Assembly: GCA_964012875.1 (NCBI GenBank) | Contig: CAXGUU010000123.1 | Span: 1 to 9,439, forward strand | Origin: CAXGUU01 sp964012875 | GTDB lineage: Bacteria > Pseudomonadota > Gammaproteobacteria > Ga0077536 | Direction of reading: 5' to 3' | DNA length: 9,439 nt | In this document: piece by piece, positions 1-6,788 of the stretch | Numbering within the stretch: the first letter of the stretch is position 1 | Layout of the letters: the number at the start of each line of letters is the position of its first letter | Made by a program: the position numbers and the translations under genes | The notes under the pieces: model-generated | Database searches by the model: none | Seen by the model: only the letters and a program-made list of their open reading frames with translations | What the model was told of the DNA's origin: nothing

Positions 1-997
1 GGTCGATAACCGGCCCGAACGCCTCACGTAAGGTTCTTTGATCAAGATGATCGAATGACAGATAGGCGCCGCCATGCGGTGTGCCGCGGCCTGCCGCTAC
101 CTCCGATGCGATGGCAAACGTTGCCAGATCGCGAGTCACCTTGTACTTGCCTTCGTCGGCCTCGGCGTAGCGCTGCACGAATTCTTCACCCTCACCGTTC
201 AGCAAGCGTCCACCAAGCTTGTAGCGAAACGGATCCCACATGATAGGGTCCATCCCCACCAGTCGCGGCGCCAGGTGGCCGATCGGGAAAAACTGTACAA
301 ACTCCATGTCGAGGAGCGCCGCGCCGGCATTCAGGGCCAGCGCATAACCCTCGCCGGCCATATTGTTTGATGCGCTGGAGCGCTCATAGAGCTTGGTGAG
401 TCCACCGGTCGCGATAATGGTCGCGCCGGCTTCGATCGAGAGCACGATTCCGGTACCAACATCGTAGCCGACAGCACCGCGGCAAATACCATCTTCGACG
501 ACCAGGTCCGTGACCGTCAGGTTACTGAGACGTTGAATAGCGCCGATACGACTGACGCGGTTGCGCAATGTACCGGCTACTGCCGGGCCGGTATTCAGGA
601 AATCAACGTAACAACAACGCGGTACACCATGACCCGGCGCCATGACCTGTGCGATGTGACCGTTTTCCCGGGCCCAGCCGACACCCCAGCCATCCATTTC
701 CCGCAGACGCAGCGGACCGGACTCGCACAGTTGTGCGGCGAGATTTTCATCACATAACCCGCGTCCTGCCGTCAGGGTATCTTCCAGGTGCGCCGTCCAG
801 GAATCCGCTTCGGCTTCGCCGAGCGCGGCGGCCACCGTCATTTGAGCCATGATGGTTGCACCACCACGCCCGACCATGTTCTTGTCGAGCAGCAGAACGC
901 GGCCGGCCCCGCTGCTTGCTGCGGATAAGGCCGCATACATACCAGCGCCGCCGGCCCCGATGACCAATACATCTGTCTGCAGGTGTTTTTTGTCCAT
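1..997 (-). CDS. FAD-dependent fumarate reductase/succinate dehydrogenase-type flavoprotein, C-terminus cut off by window edge
   Basis: The frame stays open from ATG 997 to the left edge, giving 332 N-terminal residues; the end of the gene lies outside. Residues 10-19 hold a Rossmann dinucleotide-binding motif (VIGAGGAGM, GxGxxG at 14/16/19). A charged residue ends the second strand (LLLDKN, 36-40). An IIATGG segment sits at 194-199 and GEGYALALNAGA at 215-226, in the order usual for the fumarate reductase/SdhA/L-aspartate oxidase FAD domain. The region that carries the FAD-linking His in SdhA reads GRGGATIMAQ, so FAD is probably non-covalent. The family motif QFHPT appears as QFFPIG (235-240), so substrate chemistry may differ from fumarate reductase. 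The start follows from its position two codons before the first conserved strand; no clear ribosome site is visible. The ATG overlaps the TGA of the preceding short ORF (TGATG), downstream of the amidase, so translation is probably coupled. The substrate is unknown. Confidence 0.88.
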   Translation of the reverse strand, partial: MDKKHLQTDVLVIGAGGAGMYAALSAASSGAGRVLLLDKNMVGRGGATIMAQMTVAAALGEAEADSWTAHLEDTLTAGRGLCDENLAAQLCESGPLRLREMDGWGVGWARENGHIAQVMAPGHGVPRCCYVDFLNTGPAVAGTLRNRVSRIGAIQRLSNLTVTDLVVEDGICRGAVGYDVGTGIVLSIEAGATIIATGGLTKLYERSSASNNMAGEGYALALNAGAALLDMEFVQFFPIGHLAPRLVGMDPIMWDPFRYKLGGRLLNGEGEEFVQRYAEADEGKYKVTRDLATFAIASEVAAGRGTPHGGAYLSFDHLDQRTLREAFGPVID

Positions 998-1107
998 CAA
1001 TCCGGACGACGCGCCGCGGCGCGCGCTTGTCGGGCCGCCCGACAGCGCTTCAATACCGGCGGCAGAGTGCGCCGCAGAGCAGGAACGCGCGGCGCATCCC
1101 CTTTCAT
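997..1107 (-). CDS. Possible 36-residue Arg-rich bridging ORF
   Basis: This short ORF lies exactly between the amidase and the flavoprotein. Its ATG (1107-1105) shares a base with the amidase stop TGA (1109-1107). Its own TGA (999-997) shares a base with the flavoprotein ATG (997-995). The product begins MKGDAPRVPALRR and is rich in Arg and Ala with few acidic residues. I recognise no domain. It could be a real small protein, a translated linker whose only role is to carry ribosomes from the amidase to the flavoprotein, or chance. The double stop/start overlap is the only argument for it; the composition resembles a GC-rich untranslated frame. Confidence 0.3.
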   Translation of the reverse strand: MKGDAPRVPALRRTLPPVLKRCRAARQARAAARRPD

Positions 1108-2534
1108 CAGATTTTTGGTCGTTCCTGAATCCATGGTCGCGACCGTTCTATGGCCGCCGCGATTCGAAAAACAGTGAGGTCGTCGAAGGTGCGGCCGCAA
1201 ATCTGGATTCCCGTAGGCATGTGGCCGTCACCGAAACCACTCGGCACGCTCATAACGGGGCACCAGTTCATGCTGTTGAACGGCCAGGTCATCGAATAAC
1301 CAAGATAGTTGTTGAGTTGTTTACCGTTGATCTCAAAATCCGTGCCGTCATCGTCATGCGTGACCGGCAATGACGAACACGCCACCGTCGGGCACAGCAT
1401 GGCATCGTATTTCGACAGCACTGCGTCGAGCTTCGACCACTGCTCGGCCCGGCCGGCATTGGTGCGGTAGAAGCGCGCCGCCGAATGCTGCAAACCGTTC
1501 TCCGCGATCTTCAGACAAAACGGCGTCATCTCGAAACGCCAGCGCGGCAGGATATCGCCGATGAGACCAGCAAAGGCGCCTTCCCAGCGAACATACCAGT
1601 GGTCGTAGATGCCCCAGTCCCAACCGAGGTCCACTTCTTCGACCTTGGCGCCGGCTCGACGCAGCGCCTTGATCGTGTCCAGCGTGTTTTTCTGGACGTC
1701 CGGGGCAATCTCGAAGAACCCCAGGTCCATGGAGTAGGCGATCTTCATACCACGCACCGACTCGAATTCATCGGGCAGCGTGTACTTCTCCTTCAGCGAG
1801 GCCTGGTCGGAGCGGTGGTAACCGCTCATCACGTTCTGCATCATCGCCGCGTCACCGACGCTACGCGTGATTGGCCCGTGTACCAGCAGGGTCTCCAGTG
1901 GATGACCCTGGTCGCTCGGATTGCGTCCGAACGGCGGCTTGTAGCCCACGCAGCCCGCGAAGGCGGCCGGCATGCGGCAGGAGCCGCCGCCATCCGTGCC
2001 GTCGGTTAAGGTCAGGGTGCCGGCAGCGATGGAAGCGCTGGCACCGCCGGAGGAGCCGCCTGGCGTGCAGCGGAGATTCCACGGGTTACGGGTCACCCCC
2101 CACAACGGGCTCTGGGTAATGCCGGAGTGCGCAAACTCCGGGGTCGTCGTGCGGGCAAGCATGATCGCACCGGCCTTGAAAAGGCGATCCACGGTGGGGG
2201 CGGACTGGGTCGGGCGGTGGTGCTCAAACGCCTTCGAACCGTAGGTTGTAATCTGCCCCTTAACGTCGTGAAAATCCTTGATGCCAATCGTCAGGCCTTC
2301 GAGTGGTCGCGGTTTCGCCCCTTTGGATTTTTTGTATTTCGCTTCTGCAGCGCGTGCGGCTTTCAGCCCCTCATCGAAGAACGTATAAGTAGTCGCATTC
2401 AGTTTCGGCTCAACCGCCTCCGCGCGCGCAATCTGCGCCTTGACGACGTCGACCGGCGAAAGCTCACGGGACTTAAATTTTTCAATCGCCTGTGCCGCCG
2501 TGAGGTAACACAGGTCCAGATCTGCCTTTTTCAT
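1107..2534 (-). CDS. Amidase (amidase-signature family hydrolase)
   Basis: A 475-residue serine hydrolase of the amidase signature family, which hydrolyses amide bonds to acid and ammonia or amine; predicted cytosolic, with no signal peptide. The Ser-cisSer-Lys triad is complete: Lys86 in IGIKDF, cis-Ser161 in PGGSSGGASAS, and nucleophile Ser185 in DGGGSCRMPA. The 24-residue spacing between the two serines is the family norm, and so is the length. ATG 2534 is chosen because AGGGGAG lies 6 nt upstream and the N-terminus MKKADLDLCYLTA is a typical start. The frame runs open to 2753, but that extension is low-complexity, overlaps the divergent oxygenase gene and is unlikely to be translated. It is first in a minus-strand unit with the short ORF and flavoprotein. 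The substrate cannot be read from the sequence. A nitrile hydratase at the right edge makes a nitrile-derived amide one plausible substrate (inference). Confidence 0.93.
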   Translation of the reverse strand: MKKADLDLCYLTAAQAIEKFKSRELSPVDVVKAQIARAEAVEPKLNATTYTFFDEGLKAARAAEAKYKKSKGAKPRPLEGLTIGIKDFHDVKGQITTYGSKAFEHHRPTQSAPTVDRLFKAGAIMLARTTTPEFAHSGITQSPLWGVTRNPWNLRCTPGGSSGGASASIAAGTLTLTDGTDGGGSCRMPAAFAGCVGYKPPFGRNPSDQGHPLETLLVHGPITRSVGDAAMMQNVMSGYHRSDQASLKEKYTLPDEFESVRGMKIAYSMDLGFFEIAPDVQKNTLDTIKALRRAGAKVEEVDLGWDWGIYDHWYVRWEGAFAGLIGDILPRWRFEMTPFCLKIAENGLQHSAARFYRTNAGRAEQWSKLDAVLSKYDAMLCPTVACSSLPVTHDDDGTDFEINGKQLNNYLGYSMTWPFNSMNWCPVMSVPSGFGDGHMPTGIQICGRTFDDLTVFRIAAAIERSRPWIQERPKI

Positions 2535-2680
2535 AGTGATCTCCCCTGATCGGATGTAAAGGATTCGATGGATATCGTGATGGAATAATAACCACGGGCA
2601 GCGGCAAAGATCATGTTTCATGTGGGTGTATGCAGCGGTTATGCATTGCCTTCCTTTCGCCCGTATAAGATCCTGCTCGG
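2535..2680. promoter_or_regulatory. Divergent promoter region between amidase and Rieske oxygenase
   Basis: 146 bp between two divergently transcribed starts, so promoters for both genes must lie here or overlap the coding ends. On the plus strand TATAAG (2664-2669) resembles a sigma-70 -10 box. A transcript starting about 7 nt after it would begin only a few bases before ATG 2681, which agrees with the absence of a ribosome site there. The -35 match is poor. A short inverted repeat, ATGCA and TGCAT with a 7-base spacer (2630-2646), lies just upstream and could be an operator, but an imperfect AT-containing palindrome this short can occur by chance. Confidence 0.35.
2541..2547 (-). promoter_or_regulatory. 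Shine-Dalgarno site of the amidase
   Basis: AGGGGAG on the minus strand, separated from ATG 2534 by six bases (ATCACT). This near-ideal ribosome site decides the amidase start against the longer open frame reaching 2753. Confidence 0.75.
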
Positions 2681-3892
2681 ATGGACCCCAAGACGATCGC
2701 AGCGTGGACCGCGCAAGTGACCGCCGAACGCGAGCGGCGGGAGCCGCCGCCACACTTTCCCCGGCTGCCAGACATCCCAGCCGCGCGCTACACTGATCCG
2801 GCTTTTTTTGAGCTTGAAATCGACAGGCTCTGGCGACGCAGCTGGCTCTATGCCGCGCATACCGATCAGCTGCGCGAACCCGGGGACTTCATCATCTGGA
2901 ACTTCGGTAGCGCCCCGATTATTGTCATGCGCGGTGACGACGACGAGATTCGCGCTTTTTACAACACCTGCCGTCACCGCGGCGCGCCGGTATTGAGAGA
3001 GCCCGCCGGCCGGGCGCCCGCGACGCTGGTGTGCGGTTATCACGGCTGGAGCTACGACCGCGCTGGTCGATTGCTTGCGGTGAGTGAGCCCCGCGATTGG
3101 AATACCGACCATCGCCTGTGCAAGCATCTGGTCGAAATTGCATGCGAACAATTCAACAACTGGCTATTCGTCAACGAAGATCCGAATGCAGGCGCGTTTA
3201 ACGATTACATCGAACCGATCGCGCGATTCTGGCGCCATTTACCGCTCGACACACTGAGGCTCATACACCGCGAAACCAAGACCGTTCGCGCGAATGTCAA
3301 AGTCGTGATCGAAAACTTTCTGGAGGCCTATCATTTCAACCTGCTGCACGCGGCTACAACCCATCGCATCTTCGATAACCGCGGCACCAGTATTCACCTT
3401 TGGGAGAGCGGACATTCCATGATGCTGTCGCCCAACCGCCGACCGGACTGGGTCGACCCGGGCACTGTCGGCATGCCCGAAATGGCGGGCGCAACGATCA
3501 TCGAACGAGACTACAATCCAAGCTACTCCGTGTTCCCTAACCTCATCCTGCCAATTGCACCGAGCGGTATTCCGGGTGTTGCAATCTGGCCGAATTCGAT
3601 CGACGAAACGACGCTGGAAATTCTGTGGTTCGCACCCGAGCGGGTCGACGGCCCACGCGACCCCTTATGGGATGAAAGGATCGCCAATTTCGACCGCATC
3701 GCCGAGGAAGACATCGAATTTGCCGAACCGATTCAGCAAACACTCAATTCGCGCGGATTTACAGGTGTCCCACTGTCCTACCAGGAACGACGAATCTACC
3801 ACTGGCACGTATCGGCCGACCGGGCGATGGAAGTCGACCAGGTCACGGAAGCGCTTCGGGTTCCGCCACTCATTGATGATTTCGTTGAGTAG
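2681..3892 (+). CDS. Rieske non-heme iron oxygenase, large (alpha) subunit
   Basis: A 403-residue terminal oxygenase component of the aromatic-ring-hydroxylating dioxygenase family. Electrons reach a Rieske [2Fe-2S] cluster and then a mononuclear Fe(II) that activates O2. Rieske ligands are Cys97 and His99 (CRHRG) and Cys118 and His121 (CGYHGWSYD). The catalytic-domain motif NFLEAYHFNLLH gives bridging acid Glu215 and iron ligands His218 and His223. Asp344 in EEDIEFAEPIQ is the likely third ligand of the facial triad. Length is normal for alpha-only (alpha3-type) members. ATG 2681 is the first start after an in-frame TAA at 2666; no Shine-Dalgarno is visible. The gene faces away from the amidase. 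No ferredoxin or reductase partner is encoded nearby, so electrons must come from elsewhere. The family covers ring dihydroxylation, O- and N-demethylation and betaine-type oxidations; the substrate is unknown. Confidence 0.93.
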   Translation: MDPKTIAAWTAQVTAERERREPPPHFPRLPDIPAARYTDPAFFELEIDRLWRRSWLYAAHTDQLREPGDFIIWNFGSAPIIVMRGDDDEIRAFYNTCRHRGAPVLREPAGRAPATLVCGYHGWSYDRAGRLLAVSEPRDWNTDHRLCKHLVEIACEQFNNWLFVNEDPNAGAFNDYIEPIARFWRHLPLDTLRLIHRETKTVRANVKVVIENFLEAYHFNLLHAATTHRIFDNRGTSIHLWESGHSMMLSPNRRPDWVDPGTVGMPEMAGATIIERDYNPSYSVFPNLILPIAPSGIPGVAIWPNSIDETTLEILWFAPERVDGPRDPLWDERIANFDRIAEEDIEFAEPIQQTLNSRGFTGVPLSYQERRIYHWHVSADRAMEVDQVTEALRVPPLIDDFVE

Positions 3893-3971
3893 GTGACACT
3901 CGTCGAGGGACTTGCGCGAAGGCGCCCGATCATCGAACGCTCGCCCGCGCGTGGAAGAATCGTGCCACGTA

Positions 3972-4139
3972 ATGGGAGGAACCCAATTCTCAGCATTCGA
4001 AATACAGTGTCGGATAATTCACGCCGACCGCAAGGTTCGAACGCTGCGGGACAGCGGTCAGTTCATCCGCAGGCCCGATGGTGAAGGTAGTGACATGACT
4101 GGCCCACGTCAGACCGGCTACAACTGCGATGAGTTGTAG
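3972..4139 (+). pseudogene. PAS/PAC domain-like remnant
   Basis: The plus frame from ATG 3972 to TAG 4139 reads FEIQCRIIHADRKVRTLRD, then SGQFIRRPDGEGSDMTG. This follows the pattern of the C-terminal half of a PAS domain with its PAC motif: aromatic-E-x-x-x-R-I-x-x-x-D, V-R, then G-x-x-x-R-x-x-D-G and a final (D)-x-T. No PAS start lies upstream, and no kinase, GGDEF or other output domain follows the stop. If the match is right, this is a leftover of a sensor protein. It rests on pattern memory only and could be a chance resemblance in about 55 codons. Confidence 0.35.
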
Positions 4140-4394
4140 AGCCGACGCCAACGCAATCGGAGGCCATGCTTACCGGAACGGGCGACGACGGCGCGCCGGA
4201 ACGACCGGACATGCACGGCGCCGGCGCGACAGAACGAATGGGTGCTATTGAGACGACCCTGTCGTTGCAGGACATCACAGGGAGGCTGCTCGAAACACTC
4301 AACCATTTTTAGCCGAGTTCGATGAATTTGAAGCGCCGACAAAAACGCGGGCCGTCACCGATGTTAAACTCGAAAAAGCTTTCAAAACTTGCCC

Positions 4395-4399
4395 GGAGG
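4395..4399 (+). promoter_or_regulatory. Shine-Dalgarno site of the flavin monooxygenase
   Basis: GGAGG five bases before ATG 4405. It fixes the start even though the frame is open for about 50 codons further upstream, where no usable start codon exists. Confidence 0.7.
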
Positions 4400-4404
4400 A
4401 CATC

Positions 4405-5607
4405 ATGGCGGTTGATGACGCTGCCTATTCGACGGTCGGTACCGTACATGGCGAACCCAGGTACATTACCCCCTTACTGAGTGATATTGCCGCACAGGCA
4501 GGAACGGCGGATTCGACGCGCTCGGTCGACAGCGAGCTAATCGCCAGGATCAAACAGAACGACATCATGCGTATTTCAGCGAGCCGTGAAATGAACGGAC
4601 TCGAAGAATCCATGGTCGTGATCGGCAACGAGTTGCGCGCGATTGCCATGCACTGCACATCGACCGCGTGGTGCATGTGGAACCACCTGTGCACATTTCA
4701 TCACTTTGTCGGGATTCTTGGCCCCGGGCATGTCGATTTTCTGGGCGGAATTATCGAGCGCCACGAATGGGTCTGCTTCCCTGCAGGCGCGACCTCGAAG
4801 GTAGCTGGCGTCGAGGTGGACGGGCAGACAAGTCTGACCGGGGTTGCCGCCTTCGGCTCAGGCGGGCGTTATGCGGAGTGGGCTGGTGTAGTCTTTAACG
4901 AAGATGGTGATACGGCGCCTCAGTTCACCATGGCGGACCTGCGTGATCCGCGTGTGCGGATAGAACCGACCTGGGAAGCAATGAGTGTACGCGCATCAGC
5001 CACTGATCACATTCATTACGAGGGTGTCACCGTACCGTCAGCTCGCACCGAGCCGTGGCCACCCGGCTACCGCAAACCGTTCCGCCAGCCGAGTCACCCC
5101 ATGATTCATCATCGCTACCGTGAAGACTGGGTCGCTCTTTCGGTACTGTGGCTGGGTTGCATGGCCACCGGGGTCGCAGAGATTTCTTTTAATGAAACCG
5201 CCGAAGGCATCAAGCGCCGCATCGCAATTTTCGGCACCAAAATGGTTGAGCGGCCAACGATCCACGTTAATCTCGGACGGGCGCGGGCGCTGATTAACGC
5301 GGCGACGGACACCGTTTTTGCAGCCACCGCAGAAACCGATGCCCGAATTGAGGCGGGTGTGGCGCCAACCGAAGGCGACTATTTCCGGCAAACGTCGGCC
5401 GGCATGCAGGCGGTGGCATTGTGCGAAGAGGCAATGACGCTGATTCTGCGCGTACTCGGGGGTAACGGTCTGCGCGAGGGCACTGACTTTGAGCGCCGCT
5501 ACCGCGACTTCCAAGCCATGCCGCTCCACATCAACGGGCACGTCGACCGGGTTACCGAACAGGCCGGACGAATTGCCCTGGGCCTTGATTCTCTGAACCC
5601 GTTTTGA
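4405..5607 (+). CDS. Acyl-CoA dehydrogenase-fold flavin-dependent monooxygenase (group D type)
   Basis: A 400-residue all-in-one acyl-CoA dehydrogenase fold: an N-terminal helical domain (about 1-125), a central beta domain (about 126-235, including FPAGATSKVAGVEVDG and a segment ending ATDHIHYEGVTVP), and a C-terminal four-helix bundle (about 240-395). The C-terminal signature is LGGNGLREGTDFERRYRDFQAMPLHINGH (351-379); the RRYRD element and the following His residues are placed as in oxygen-using relatives such as HsaA, DszC and the 4-hydroxyphenylacetate hydroxylase oxygenase component. No catalytic Glu of a true acyl-CoA dehydrogenase is evident where it would be expected. Such enzymes use reduced flavin supplied by a separate reductase, which is not in this window. 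Cytosolic, with no signal peptide. It could act with the Rieske oxygenase upstream, but the intervening 512 bp argues against one operon. A genuine dehydrogenase remains the alternative; the substrate is unknown. Confidence 0.8.
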   Translation: MAVDDAAYSTVGTVHGEPRYITPLLSDIAAQAGTADSTRSVDSELIARIKQNDIMRISASREMNGLEESMVVIGNELRAIAMHCTSTAWCMWNHLCTFHHFVGILGPGHVDFLGGIIERHEWVCFPAGATSKVAGVEVDGQTSLTGVAAFGSGGRYAEWAGVVFNEDGDTAPQFTMADLRDPRVRIEPTWEAMSVRASATDHIHYEGVTVPSARTEPWPPGYRKPFRQPSHPMIHHRYREDWVALSVLWLGCMATGVAEISFNETAEGIKRRIAIFGTKMVERPTIHVNLGRARALINAATDTVFAATAETDARIEAGVAPTEGDYFRQTSAGMQAVALCEEAMTLILRVLGGNGLREGTDFERRYRDFQAMPLHINGHVDRVTEQAGRIALGLDSLNPF

Positions 5608-5719
5608 ACGAGCGACAAGCCTCGAAGAGCCTTGCCCCGGGACGCAGTTTTTTCCGCGCCCTTGTCAAAAATTGTTCCAATCGCCCCCCGGGGTGCTTGC
5701 GAGCGACCCGGTAGTCACG

Positions 5720-5741
5720 CGCGATTGGCGCTCTAATCGCG
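5720..5741. repeat. Inverted repeat upstream of the PilZ-like gene
   Basis: Arms CGCGATT and AATCGCG (7 bp, perfect) with an 8-base spacer GGCGCTCT. No T-run follows on either strand, so it is not a classical intrinsic terminator. It lies between the monooxygenase and ATG 5765, where an operator would fit, but it also lies inside a frame that may be the N-terminus of the broken PilZ-like gene. Confidence 0.3.
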
Positions 5742-5764
5742 AACAACCCAGGGCGAGTACTGCC

Positions 5765-6721
5765 ATGGAGAACGATAAGCATAAGGTCACGGACCTCGAG
5801 CAAACCACAGACTGGGGAAAGGCTTAAGAGAGTTCCTGAGCCAAGACGTATTGTTGCCCGGGGTCGAGATCGAACTGCGTTTTGCCCCTGACGCCAGCGA
5901 TAAGCCATTTGTCATTCCCGCAATAGTAATGTGGCGAACACCGACCGCATTCGGATTGCAATTCAAAGCTATCGACGAGGCGTTATCCAAGGTGCTGAGG
6001 GAAATAGCACAAACGGCGGTACAAGCGCGACTGCAAGAGAGCGCCACCGGACGCCGCGAGATGACGGCAGAGCAGCGCAAGATCATCCGGGATTGCCGGC
6101 GTACATTACAAAAGCTGGTGCCGAATATGATCTGGACCCTGCGCACCGATCTGGCCGCGCAGCTGCGCACGGCGGCGCAGTCAGTAGATCACGCTCTGAA
6201 ACACTTACTGATGGCCGATGCTGACAGCATCGACGCCCACGCACCCCACATCGGGCGAACCATTGAACACGATTTCCTGCAGGGCTTCACCGAAGCGACC
6301 GACATGGACGAAACACAGGAACTCAGCCTGGCCGTCGTTCAGGCAGCATCTGCCAAAGCCGACATGGTCGAAACAAAGTTAACGGCGGAGCAGGATGACA
6401 AGCAGCAAGCAATCATTGCGGCGCTGGGGCACAGTGCGGAAGAGCGCTTCAAAAAGGGCTTTCTTCCAGCTCGACGTCAGGCTTTCGAACATTGTCGGCC
6501 ATGCGCTCGACCGCGGGGTTAACTCGCTCGCTCCCGCAGTGGCCTGCCGTATAATGTAGCGGGGCGTAACCACCTTCCATGACTCACCTCAGGTGCAGAA
6601 ATTCCTGCGCAAAACGATGCAAACGAAGCTTATACCGCTGCTCGGCGAGCTAATTGAAGCACAACAACAAACACTCGACGCAGCGGGCGCTGAAACCTAC
6701 TTCGATTTAAACAACGGCTGA
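5765..6721 (+). pseudogene. Broken PilZ/DUF1631-like gene (two frame changes and one internal stop)
   Basis: Coding-like sequence continues over three frames. From ATG 5765 the frame reads MENDKHKVTDLEQTTDWGKA and stops at 5827. The coding signal has moved by one base near GGGGAAAGG (5814-5822), giving LREFLSQDVLLPGVEIELRF and a beta-barrel segment (VIPAIVMWRTPTAFGLQF) like the second half of a PilZ domain. A long helical region follows to about 6450. A second shift at AAAAAGGG (6451-6458) leads into AFFQLDVRLSNIVGHALDRG and SLAPAVACRIM. TAG at 6557-6559 interrupts this, after which the same frame continues (RGVTTFHDSPQVQKFLRKTM) to TGA 6721. The NxLAP..C segment and the helices around it recall DUF1631 proteins. 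The first frame is open upstream and holds an RxxxR (REQPR), the usual PilZ c-di-GMP motif, so a GTG at 5693 could be the original start. The longest uninterrupted piece is 5851-6522 (TTG start). Two homopolymer indels could be sequencing errors; the TAG could not. Confidence 0.6.
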
Positions 6722-6788
6722 GCGCCGCGGCAGCCTGTTGATACTGACTGAGCGCAACCGCTTTCGGCGTTTGAATTGCGCAAGGCCT

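Larger units (their letters stand above)
3893..4404. other. 512-bp stretch without an intact recognisable gene
   Basis: Between the Rieske oxygenase stop and the flavin monooxygenase start, all frames are broken into pieces shorter than about 80 codons. One piece resembles the end of a PAS domain (listed separately). A 48-codon ORF (4166-4312) has no recognisable content. The monooxygenase frame is open upstream of its ATG to about 4250, but no start codon occurs there, and the ribosome site at 4395-4399 fixes the start at 4405. I see no terminator hairpin, repeat or RNA gene. The stretch reads as degraded former coding sequence. Confidence 0.5.

Noticed and set aside
1485..2009. Plus-strand open frame of 174 codons
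   Set aside because: It is antisense to the amidase catalytic core and has no domain of its own.
2535..2753. N-terminal extension of the amidase to 2753
   Set aside because: The extension overlaps the divergent oxygenase gene and has no domain content, and ATG 2534 has an excellent ribosome site.
2639..3151. Long minus-strand open frame of 170 codons
   Set aside because: It lies opposite the Rieske oxygenase, whose cluster and iron ligands are unambiguous. Shadow frames are common in GC-rich genes.
4166..4312. 48-codon ORF starting just after an AGG
   Set aside because: The ribosome-like bases are only two bases from the ATG, the product is low in information and I recognise no motif.
5038..5541. 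Minus-strand open frame of 167 codons
   Set aside because: It is antisense to the conserved C-terminal bundle of the flavin monooxygenase and has no recognisable domain.
5608..5692. Intrinsic terminator after the monooxygenase (T-run at 5648-5653)
   Set aside because: The bases before the T-run form no stable hairpin; only a CCCGGG palindrome lies nearby.
6557..6559. TAG in the PilZ/DUF1631-like gene as a recoded (pyrrolysine) codon
   Set aside because: The gene also has two frame changes, no conserved Lys-like catalytic site is involved, and nothing else in the window points to pyrrolysine use. Decay is simpler.
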